From NCBI RefSeq assembly GCF_937890665.1, contig NZ_CALADU010000323.1, forward strand, positions 1-5,306: a stretch of 5,306 nucleotides of DNA. The letters run 5' to 3'. Positions 1 to 4,028 of the stretch are shown here, piece after piece (position 1 is the first letter of the stretch; each line of letters starts with the position of its first letter). Source of the stretch: an uncultured Subdoligranulum sp. (GTDB lineage: Bacteria > Bacillota_A > Clostridia > Oscillospirales > Ruminococcaceae). The notes beneath the pieces were generated by a model that searched no databases, had not been told where the DNA came from, and saw nothing but the letters and a program-made list of their open reading frames with translations. The translations under genes and the position numbers were made by a program.

Positions 1-111
1 CTCGCTCGGAGAAGCCGCTTCGCTGGAGTTCTCGCTGGCACCTGTACCCCCGCAGGCGGCCAGGGTCAGGGCCAAACTTCCCGCCAAAGATAATGCAATC
101 AGTTTTTTCAT
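1..111 (-). CDS. Lipoprotein, N-terminal 37 residues only (partial; runs off left edge)
   Basis: The reverse complement opens with ATG at 111, preceded by a GGAGG ribosome binding site at 120-124. The visible protein begins MKKLIALSLAGSLALTLAAC, a lysine-bearing signal peptide with hydrophobic core and a LAAC lipobox (Cys20), followed by a Gly/Ser/Glu-rich linker typical of mature Gram-positive lipoproteins. This predicts export, lipidation on the cysteine and anchoring to the outer face of the membrane. The start resembles substrate-binding lipoproteins of ABC transporters, but no binding domain lies inside the window, so the function is not established. It is co-directional with the collagen-like lipoprotein upstream, with a gap of 48 bases, so co-transcription is possible. 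It may be host sequence outside the mobile element; no att site can be seen to decide this. Confidence 0.8.
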   Translation of the reverse strand, partial: MKKLIALSLAGSLALTLAACGGTGASENSSEAASPSE

Positions 112-159
112 CGGTTTTTCCTCCAATCTATTTTACACCGCGCGGCGAGGCGGTTCTGT

Positions 160-849
160 TTAACTTTCGATTGTGCCATCCAAGGGAATAGGCGATGGAG
201 AAGGCGGCGGTGTGGTGGGTGTAGGTTCAGGCGTAGGCTCCGGCGTAGGGTCGGGGGTCGGCTCCGGAGTCGGCGTTACTTCGGGCGTCGGCGAGGGCCG
301 GGGCGTGGGAATCTCCATCACGAAATCGTAGTACATGACGGTCTGCATGCCGCACTTATCGCAAACCATCGTGTAGGTTCTGCGTAGTAAGCTGCTTCCA
401 TCCTCGTAAGTCTCCAAGGTCTCTACATCTTGTGAAACTTGGCGATAGACATGGCTGCAAGCCGCCGCGCTGGACCCGTCAGAGCCATCGCGGCCATCCC
501 GGCCGTTTGCGCCGTCCGCGCCATCCTGCCCGGCAGGACCGGCCGCACCTGTTTCGCCTTTAGCCCCGGCGGGGCCTTGCGCGCCTGTCGCGCCATCTTT
601 TCCATCGATACCATCGGCACCGTCTTTGCCATCCTCGCCGTCTTTCCCATCCCGACCAGGCTCGCCCTGCGGGCCGCGAAGATCCTCGACGGCGATCAGG
701 TTTTCCCAATCAGTGCCGTTATAATACTGTATGTAGCCGTCCGCGACCTGCATCTGGATTTCCGGCGCGTCGGCCTCGCGGGTCTCTTGTCCGCATGCCG
801 CCAGCAGGGACGCCATAAGCAGTACAGCCGCAATTTTTCCTGCTTTCAT
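160..849 (-). CDS. Collagen-like surface lipoprotein with Cys/His cluster and proline-rich tail
   Basis: A 229-aa protein with ATG at 849 and GGAGG at 859-863. Residues 1-19 are a signal peptide ending in lipobox LAAC (Cys19), so it should be membrane-anchored and face outward. Residues 38-58 carry a short segment (DGYIQYYNGTDWENLI) of the kind that often precedes collagen repeats in Clostridia surface proteins. Residues 59-127 are 23 uninterrupted Gly-X-Y triplets rich in GKDG/GADG, which should form a collagen-like triple helix. A C-S-H (131-133) and C-D-K-C (163-166) set could bind a metal. Residues 181-222 are a Thr-Pro/Glu-Pro tail. There is no LPXTG sorting signal, so anchoring is by lipid at the N terminus. 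The toxin gene ends 27 bases upstream with no visible terminator, so read-through expression from the toxin-antitoxin locus is possible. Ligand and role are unknown; adhesion is only a guess. Confidence 0.85.
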   Translation of the reverse strand: MKAGKIAAVLLMASLLAACGQETREADAPEIQMQVADGYIQYYNGTDWENLIAVEDLRGPQGEPGRDGKDGEDGKDGADGIDGKDGATGAQGPAGAKGETGAAGPAGQDGADGANGRDGRDGSDGSSAAACSHVYRQVSQDVETLETYEDGSSLLRRTYTMVCDKCGMQTVMYYDFVMEIPTPRPSPTPEVTPTPEPTPDPTPEPTPEPTPTTPPPSPSPIPLDGTIES

Positions 850-876
850 TTTTTGATTCCTCCATTATCATCATTT

Positions 877-1293
877 TTACATGATCCGATTTTCAAAATA
901 TTGTAATGTACTGTAGCGTGTTATGTTTGCGTAGTGTGGGTTTCCATGGTTTTGGACAGCTTTTATGTACAGCTTCAAATAGCGGGCAAACTCTCTTGCG
1001 ATTCGTGAGTCCTGACCTTTCAGCGCATTAAATTCATCCTGGTCGATTTGAACGCGATCCGGCGCTATGTAGCTGCCATCGGGAACGACTACCGCTTTTG
1101 TGTAGTCCAACCCACAGCCGGGCTTTGTAATAAAGGCGTACTTGTGGGCGATGTGGTGCCGGAATGGGATCGCAAAGGTCACACCTGAGATATAGACAGC
1201 CAGGCAGGCGTAGGGACGGGTCGGCTTTTTCAAAATCTCCTTACACCCGCCATACTCTGCGTAAAACTTTTGGGACAAGTATATGAGTTTCAC
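877..1293 (-). CDS. Type III toxin-antitoxin endoribonuclease toxin (ToxN/AbiQ superfamily, CptN/TenpN-like)
   Basis: A 138-aa protein read from GTG at 1293 with AGGAGG at 1299-1304. No in-frame ATG lies near this start, and the GTG start gives the family-like N terminus (V/M)KLIYLSQKFYAEY. Other family-like blocks are RPYACL (26-31), FAIPFRHHIAHKYAF (40-54), GLDYTKAVVV (61-70) and a C-terminal helical region with YLKLYIKA (105-112). I recognise these from memory as ToxN/AbiQ-superfamily toxins of the CptN/TenpN branches; no search was run. Such toxins are small sequence-specific RNases that cut host and phage mRNA and process their own antitoxin RNA. They are held inactive in a protein-RNA complex. 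The size is within the family's usual range. The context supports the call strongly: a two-unit RNA repeat array and an intrinsic terminator lie directly upstream. CptN is my first choice and TenpN the alternative. Catalytic residues were not assigned. Confidence 0.88.
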   Translation of the reverse strand: MKLIYLSQKFYAEYGGCKEILKKPTRPYACLAVYISGVTFAIPFRHHIAHKYAFITKPGCGLDYTKAVVVPDGSYIAPDRVQIDQDEFNALKGQDSRIAREFARYLKLYIKAVQNHGNPHYANITRYSTLQYFENRIM

Positions 1294-1305
1294 ATAAACC
1301 TCCTG

Positions 1306-1342
1306 AAAAAGGAAAAGCCCTCTGCCGTGAAGCAGAGGGCTT
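1306..1342 (-). terminator. Rho-independent terminator between antitoxin RNA array and toxin gene
   Basis: On the minus strand an 11-bp stem, AAGCCCTCTGC paired with GCAGAGGGCTT, closes a 6-base loop TTCACG and is followed by TTTTCC then TTTTT. It ends just before the toxin's AGGAGG. In known type III systems a terminator at exactly this place lets most transcripts stop after the antitoxin while leaky read-through makes a little toxin mRNA. Confidence 0.93.
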
Positions 1343-1476
1343 TCTTCCATTGAGCTTTTTTTAGATTATGCTGCTTGCGCTCTACAAGCAAATCATGCCA
1401 TTGAGCATTTTTTATTTTTGGCTCGCCGCGCTCTACGGCGATATCATGCAGGCGATGCGGCAGGCACCTTTCCTGT
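1315..1476 (-). ncRNA. Type III antitoxin RNA precursor (ToxI/CptI-like)
   Basis: The predicted transcript starts about 7 bases after the -10 element (near 1476, approximate) and ends in the terminator. It contains a 5' leader of about 28 bases with a possible small hairpin (GGTAC pairing with GTGCC, one G-U pair), then two 51-nt repeats, then the terminator stem. In the family, the cognate toxin cuts such a precursor into single repeat units, each binding and inhibiting toxin. Here the units share ends CATGAT (5') and GCTCAATGG (3'), so the cleavage site probably lies near that junction; the exact base is not visible. The gene is not a protein gene despite an open frame across it, because the sequence differences between repeats preserve RNA base pairs. 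Confidence 0.88.
1347..1448 (-). repeat. Two tandem 51-nt antitoxin repeats, each an H-type pseudoknot
   Basis: Unit 1 spans 1448-1398 and unit 2 spans 1397-1347, both exactly 51 nt with 37 identical positions by my count. Stem S1 pairs unit positions 8-13 with 21-26: TCGCCG/CGGCGA in unit 1 and TGCTTG/CAAGCA in unit 2, so four pairs change on both sides and pairing is kept. The 7-base loop TAGAGCG is invariant. Its GAGC (16-19) can pair with the invariant GCTC (43-46), forming S2 of an H-type pseudoknot. Positions 27-42 are the A-rich connecting strand. Stem, conserved loop, A-rich strand and distal complement match the known architecture of type III antitoxin RNAs. Confidence 0.9.
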
Positions 1477-1482
1477 ACCCTC

Positions 1483-1511
1483 ATTATATTCAATTTTCCG
1501 TTGAAATGCAA
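1483..1511 (-). promoter_or_regulatory. Sigma-A type promoter of the type III toxin-antitoxin locus
   Basis: On the minus strand, TTGCAT (1511-1506), a 17-base spacer, and a perfect TATAAT (1488-1483). The predicted start lies near 1476, giving a short leader before the antitoxin repeats. No copy of the phage operator is seen here, which suggests expression independent of the prophage repressor. Confidence 0.78.
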
Positions 1512-1563
1512 TATCCCGAATGTGAAATTTTATAGCCCGCGGCAGATGCCGACGGTTTCACCT

Positions 1564-2190
1564 TCAAAACCAGTGGGTGTACCCAACGGCCTTCCCCTCG
1601 ATATGAACCGTATCAAGGATTGGGCCGGTGTAGACCAAGGGAGCAAAGTTCCGATTCTCGGCCAGCAGGGTCATGGTCTGGGTTTCTTCGTTCCAAAAGA
1701 AGCGCTTCAGGGTAGCTTCCCCGCCTATGCGGACGGCGGCAATCTGGCCGTTCTCGACTTGCGGTGTGATGTGGATATAGACCACATCGCCATCGTGGAT
1801 TCCTGCGTCGATCATGCTGTCGCCTTTGCAGCGCAGGCAGAAATCACATTGAACATTCTCCGGCACGTCCACATAGTCCTCGATGTTTTCCTCGGCCGTG
1901 ATCGGTTCCCCGCAAGCGATACTGCCCACCAGAGGGCGCTTGACCATTTTGGGGAGCGGCTCGAAGCCGGGAGGGATGGGCGCAGAAGACGGATGTGCAT
2001 CATCAAGTATTGCGCTTTTCGGAACCCCGAAATAGGCGGCCATTTTTTCCACAGCTCCCATACGGGGAGTTTTAATATCTGCTTCCCAAGTGGAAACGGC
2101 CTTGTCTGTCACACCAGCTATTTTTCCGAGTTCCGCTTGAGACAGTTGTGCATCTGTGCGAAGTCGTTTGATGTTCGATCCTATGCTCAT
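1564..2190 (-). CDS. LexA/CI-type prophage repressor: XRE helix-turn-helix plus S24 peptidase
   Basis: A 208-aa protein with ATG at 2190 chosen because AAAGAGG (2204-2198) is then 8-9 bases upstream; an in-frame GTG at 2199 and ATG at 2196 lie too close to that site. Residues 1-60 form an XRE-type DNA-binding domain (LSQAELGKIAGVTDKAVSTWE is its helix-turn-helix core). A linker follows, then an S24 peptidase domain: cleavage-region motif IACG (Cys93-Gly94, comparable to the Cys-Gly site of UmuD), GDSM with nucleophile Ser125, and EATLKRF with Lys162 as general base. The family represses lytic genes and cleaves itself when RecA filaments form after DNA damage. Its gene is divergent from the Cro-like gene across a region with palindromic operators. 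All key residues are present, so it is probably functional and SOS-inducible. Confidence 0.93.
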   Translation of the reverse strand: MSIGSNIKRLRTDAQLSQAELGKIAGVTDKAVSTWEADIKTPRMGAVEKMAAYFGVPKSAILDDAHPSSAPIPPGFEPLPKMVKRPLVGSIACGEPITAEENIEDYVDVPENVQCDFCLRCKGDSMIDAGIHDGDVVYIHITPQVENGQIAAVRIGGEATLKRFFWNEETQTMTLLAENRNFAPLVYTGPILDTVHIEGKAVGYTHWF

Positions 2191-2211
2191 GTTCATCACC
2201 TCTTTATATGT

Positions 2212-2240
2212 AGCTTACTCTAAAAGTAGGAAAAAGTCAA
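2212..2240 (-). promoter_or_regulatory. Weak candidate leftward promoter of the repressor gene
   Basis: On the minus strand, TTGACT (2240-2235), a 17-base spacer and TAAGCT (2217-2212, three matches to TATAAT). The degenerate operator copy at 2217-2229 falls in the spacer. The implied transcript would begin close to the ribosome binding site, an unusually short leader, so this is only a candidate. Confidence 0.35.
2217..2229. promoter_or_regulatory. Degenerate operator copy
   Basis: Matches the 13-bp operator found at 2280-2292 at 9 of 13 positions, with an intact right half (AAAGTAG). It starts 42 bp before the copy at 2259, twice the 21-bp spacing between the other two sites, so the sites could lie on the same helix face. 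Confidence 0.45.
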
Positions 2241-2258
2241 CAGAAAATGAAAATTTTC

Positions 2259-2271
2259 CTACTAAAAGTTC
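2259..2271. promoter_or_regulatory. Operator copy upstream of the rightward promoter
   Basis: CTACTAAAAGTTC matches the perfect palindrome at 2280-2292 at 10 of 13 positions and starts 21 bp (two helical turns) before it. It abuts the -35 element, a position suited to cooperative repressor binding. Confidence 0.55.
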
Positions 2272-2300
2272 TTGACACACTACTTAAAGTAGAGTATACT
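2272..2300 (+). promoter_or_regulatory. Rightward early promoter (PR-like)
   Basis: TTGACA (2272-2277), a 17-base spacer and TATACT (2295-2300): a near-consensus sigma-A promoter driving the Cro-like gene and probably the early operon. The 13-bp operator lies wholly inside its spacer, so repressor binding should exclude RNA polymerase. Confidence 0.9.
2280..2292. promoter_or_regulatory. Perfect 13-bp palindromic operator
   Basis: CTACTTAAAGTAG has two perfect 6-bp half sites around a central A. It occupies the spacer of the rightward promoter and recurs exactly at 2527-2539. It is the likely binding site of the S24 repressor and/or the Cro-like protein; which of them binds cannot be told from sequence. 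Confidence 0.8.
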
Positions 2301-2333
2301 ATAATCAATCCAAAAAGAGCGGAGGTGTTTTAC

Positions 2334-2534
2334 ATGGGCTTTTCTGTTAAACAGGCACGTAACTATGCGGGGCTCACCCAGGTGGAGGTTGCTCAAAAGC
2401 TGGGGATTTCCCGCGATTCTTACAGGAAAATCGAGCTTTTTCCCGAGACCGCTTCTATTGCCATTGCAAAGAAGTTCAGCGAAGTCGTTGGGATTCCAAT
2501 CGACCAAATTTTTTTCGCTGAAAATTCTACTTAA
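2334..2534 (+). CDS. Small Cro-like XRE-family regulator
   Basis: A 66-aa single-domain protein with ATG at 2334 and GGAGG at 2321-2325, spacing 8. An in-frame upstream ATG at 2247 would start before the promoter and lacks a ribosome binding site. Residues 5-60 form an XRE helix-turn-helix domain: SVKQARNYAGLTQVEVAQKL, then GISRDSYRKIE as turn and recognition helix, then a short helical C terminus ending in the family-typical GIPIDQIFF. It is the first gene rightward from the strong early promoter and divergent from the repressor, the classic position of Cro. Expected role: repress the repressor gene and moderate its own promoter through the shared operators. Its last codons and stop overlap an exact operator copy. 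An activator role as in some Firmicutes phages cannot be excluded. Confidence 0.9.
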   Translation: MGFSVKQARNYAGLTQVEVAQKLGISRDSYRKIELFPETASIAIAKKFSEVVGIPIDQIFFAENST

Positions 2535-2553
2535 AGTAGATTGCGGGATGCAA
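2524..2553 (-). promoter_or_regulatory. Candidate leftward promoter antisense to the Cro-like gene (PRE-like position)
   Basis: On the minus strand, TTGCAT (2553-2548), an 18-base spacer and TAGAAT (2529-2524, five of six matches). It would transcribe leftward through the Cro-like gene in antisense into the repressor gene. Its -35 is identical to that of the toxin-antitoxin promoter, and the operator palindrome overlaps its -10 and spacer. Confidence 0.4.
2526..2540. promoter_or_regulatory. Second perfect operator, overlapping the stop of the Cro-like gene
   Basis: The 13-bp CTACTTAAAGTAG at 2527-2539 is identical to the operator in the early promoter, and one flanking base on each side extends the palindrome to 15 bp. 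It sits between the Cro-like gene and the next gene. It could block elongation, allow looping to the promoter operators about 250 bp away, or control the antisense promoter. Confidence 0.7.
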
Positions 2554-2570
2554 CAAAGGAGGTGAACCGG

Positions 2571-2759
2571 ATGCAGATTCTTTCAATTGAAAACGGCCTT
2601 CCGTTGCTTGACGGAAAGCCGGTTGAGGGAATGATTTCATTTGAATTGAGTGCGAACAATACGGGGACAGCAGTTTTTACACCCAAAATCGAGGTCAAAT
2701 TAAGGAAGTCCCAAGCTGGCTTTTATTGCAGCGGCGACAACAGCCGAAGCAATACTTGA
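2571..2759 (+). CDS. Small early-operon protein of unknown function, tail possibly altered
   Basis: A 62-aa protein with ATG at 2571 and a strong AAAGGAGGTG at 2555-2564; the in-frame ATG at 2541 lacks such a site. I do not recognise a named family. It begins MQILSIENGLPLLDGKPVEG and continues FELSANNTGTAVFTPKIEVKL, a compact beta-rich pattern of a type seen in small phage early proteins. The last 60 bases (from 2700) are antisense to the C-terminal codons of the DUF2513 gene on the other strand, and that encoded tail (KSQAGFYCSGDNSRSNT) differs in character from the rest. The tail may therefore have been acquired when the antisense gene entered the operon. It lies 36 bases after the Cro-like gene and is probably in its transcript. 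Confidence 0.65.
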   Translation: MQILSIENGLPLLDGKPVEGMISFELSANNTGTAVFTPKIEVKLRKSQAGFYCSGDNSRSNT

Positions 2760-3086
2760 AAGTGTTGAGAGAGAAAGAGAACCCACTTTCGATGCAGTGG
2801 ATTTGACTTTTGACCAGTTATCGTTGCTTCTGATATTCGCCAAAAATTCATGAGCCGCCGGAGAAAGGTCTTCTATAAAATAAGTTCCATACATGTCTTG
2901 GCTTGCCTTATAGAAATATCCTGAAAGGTCACACTGACGAAGATGGTAGGACAATTCTTCCCAGTTGTAAGTTCTTCCATCCATTGTAAGTGTGGTTCCA
3001 GGGTCAAATTCAACACCAGAAGTCGTTGTACATTTATCTTCACAATACATGAGAATATCTCTTACACAATCTGGATTCAATCTCAT
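2700..3086 (-). CDS. DUF2513 family protein (function unknown)
   Basis: A 128-aa protein with ATG at 3086 preceded by AAAGGGGGTGAG (3101-3090). A frame extending to 3242 is rejected because it has no ribosome binding site and reads through GC-rich upstream DNA. The protein opens MRLNPDCVRDILMYCE and contains YHLRQCDLSG (47-56) and the block DLSPAAHEFLANIR with SNDNW (73-91), which I recognise as the DUF2513 signature, a small winged-helix-like family frequent in phages and mobile elements with no established function. The C terminus (100-128) is a Ser/Ala-rich helix. The gene is opposite to the surrounding operon, visibly AT-richer than the genes after 4029, and has its own candidate promoter, so it looks like inserted cargo. 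Confidence 0.85.
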   Translation of the reverse strand: MRLNPDCVRDILMYCEDKCTTTSGVEFDPGTTLTMDGRTYNWEELSYHLRQCDLSGYFYKASQDMYGTYFIEDLSPAAHEFLANIRSNDNWSKVKSTASKVGSLSLSTLSSIASAVVAAAIKASLGLP

Positions 3087-3109
3087 AAACTCACCCCCTT
3101 TCCAACCCC

Positions 3110-3138
3110 ATTGTAGCACGGGCCGAGGGGGAGGACAA
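3110..3138 (-). promoter_or_regulatory. Promoter of the DUF2513 gene
   Basis: On the minus strand, TTGTCC (3138-3133), a 17-base spacer and TACAAT (3115-3110). The expected start near 3103 gives a short leader containing the ribosome binding site. This supports expression independent of the rightward early operon. Confidence 0.65.
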
Positions 3139-3157
3139 GGCAAAGGAGGTGAACAGG

Positions 3158-3316
3158 ATGCAGATTGCTTTGACTGGCGACCCGAAAGAGCTCGCTGATT
3201 TTTTCCGAAAAGCAGTAGGTGCTTGGGAGATTTCCATTGCACCTTTGAATTCCAAGGGGGAGCAACACCAGTTGACAGAGGATGAAATGCCGAAGCATAG
3301 TCAAGAGCTTACTTAG
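3158..3316 (+). CDS. Small 52-aa early protein of unknown function
   Basis: ATG at 3158 follows AAAGGAGGTGAACAGG (3142-3157), nearly the same ribosome binding region as the gene at 2571. The 52-aa product begins MQIALTGDPKELADFFRKAV and ends in a charged tail (LTEDEMPKHSQELT). The opening 'MxIxLTGxPKEhAdhh' is a pattern I associate with small proteins of Clostridia phages, where a short beta strand and helix are seen; no function is known to me. It stands alone on the plus strand between two minus-strand genes, ending 11 bases before the convergent 3' end of the 207-aa gene. Its RBS and phage-like opening argue that it is real. Confidence 0.65.
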   Translation: MQIALTGDPKELADFFRKAVGAWEISIAPLNSKGEQHQLTEDEMPKHSQELT

Positions 3317-3327
3317 TTGATTTTTCT

Positions 3328-3951
3328 TCAGCGTACTCGCTTGCCAACTGTAACAGGAAATGAAACAAGGTACTCCCATCTGGGAGAATCGGTTTGCATA
3401 CCAGACCAATATTTTACGGCAGAATTCAGATTTAAAACAGGGGAAAAACCCAAATAGGAGCCCCCTATAGAGCCTTGGTTTAAAACATATCCACCTCTAA
3501 GCCATTTTGAGTCGAATCGCTGTGTAGAGTCAGAAACGGATATCTCGTACACGTGACAATCTGGGGGAAAATTACAGTCTTGCCATTGTACGAATTCCTC
3601 TATCGATGCTACTGCGAAAAGACATTGCATGCGGGAAGGAACTTTTGGAAAAAGGGCGCGTCGAACCAATTCAAAATTGTACTCACAAAACGAATTGTCC
3701 AGATCCCTTTTAGCGGCAGAAAAATCATCGGGAAGAATTATTTCTATACGATTGTTTCCATTCGGGAGCCAGTAACTTCTTATATCCCGAATACAATCGT
3801 CGAAGTAGTGTACCCCATGTCTTGAAAGTCCATCAGGATAAAGATCATAAATGACGTGCAAATCTTTTTGAGCCAAGTGATAGTTGTTTTCTAACGTTAA
3901 GGTTATTCCCTCAGACAATAAATTTTCCCGATCGGCATGGTACAAAATCAT
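3328..3951 (-). CDS. Unrecognised 207-aa protein, antisense cargo gene; possible ADP-ribosyltransferase-like fold
   Basis: ATG at 3951 is chosen over in-frame GTG at 3960 because AGAAAGG (3967-3961) then has normal spacing and the protein begins MILYHADRENLLSEG. I cannot assign a family with confidence. Visible landmarks are LYHADRENLLSEG (3-15), VRRALFPKVPSRMQCLFA (96-113), VYEISV (134-139) and YWSGM with WEYLVSFPVTV (181-202). An N-terminal strand with His, then a late strand with Glu (Glu193), recalls proteins with an ADP-ribosyltransferase-like fold and some DUF-annotated cargo proteins, but this is inference from layout only. No membrane segment or signal peptide is seen. It is AT-rich, opposite to the operon, and has a candidate promoter of its own, so it looks like a moron, possibly in defence or host interaction. 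Confidence 0.7.
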   Translation of the reverse strand: MILYHADRENLLSEGITLTLENNYHLAQKDLHVIYDLYPDGLSRHGVHYFDDCIRDIRSYWLPNGNNRIEIILPDDFSAAKRDLDNSFCEYNFELVRRALFPKVPSRMQCLFAVASIEEFVQWQDCNFPPDCHVYEISVSDSTQRFDSKWLRGGYVLNQGSIGGSYLGFSPVLNLNSAVKYWSGMQTDSPRWEYLVSFPVTVGKRVR

Positions 3952-3972
3952 TTTTATCACCCTTTCTAATTC

Positions 3973-4001
3973 ATTTTACCGCGGGGAGGTACAAACCACA
4001 A
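3973..4001 (-). promoter_or_regulatory. Candidate promoter of the 207-aa antisense gene
   Basis: On the minus strand, TTGTGG (4001-3996), a 17-base spacer and TAAAAT (3978-3973, five of six matches). The -35 lies in the tandem 17-bp repeat that on the other strand carries ribosome binding sites, so one short stretch serves both directions. The leader to the ATG would be very short. Confidence 0.45.
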
Positions 4002-4024
4002 GGAGGTACAAACCACAAGGAGGT
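3985..4024 (+). repeat. Tandem 17-bp repeat carrying three Shine-Dalgarno sites
   Basis: The unit GGAGGTACAAACCACAA occurs at 3985-4001 and 4002-4018 without change, and a third GGAGGTAC begins at 4019. Each unit starts with a Shine-Dalgarno motif, but only the last (4019-4023) is correctly spaced, 5 bases, from the ATG at 4029. Confidence 0.95.
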
Positions 4025-4028
4025 ACCC

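Noticed and set aside
112..159. Attachment site or terminator between the two lipoprotein genes
   Set aside because: There is a GC-rich CCGC/GCGG stretch but no clear stem with a T-tract, and an att core cannot be identified without the other prophage end.
439..906. Plus-strand open frame opposite the collagen-like gene
   Set aside because: It is a by-product of the repetitive GC-rich Gly-X-Y codons on the other strand and has no ribosome binding site or recognisable protein features.
1347..1448. CRISPR array
   Set aside because: Only two directly abutting units with no spacers and no cas genes; the similarity runs across the whole unit and follows an RNA pseudoknot.
1290..1511. A 73-codon minus-strand open frame across the antitoxin array, with a 17-residue repeat (HDIAVERG.../HDLLVERK...)
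   Set aside because: The peptide repeat arises because 51 nt is a multiple of three. Differences between units keep stem pairing rather than protein sequence, the ATG overlaps the promoter -35 and lacks a ribosome binding site, and the frame runs through the terminator hairpin.
1512..1563. Terminator after the repressor gene
   Set aside because: A short CGGCA/TGCCG hairpin and an outer GTGAAA/TTTCAC pairing exist, but no T-tract follows, so an intrinsic terminator is not supported.
1501..2223. 240-codon plus-strand open frame opposite the repressor
   Set aside because: The minus strand encodes a complete HTH-S24 repressor with all key residues; the plus-strand frame has no start signal and no domain-like sequence.
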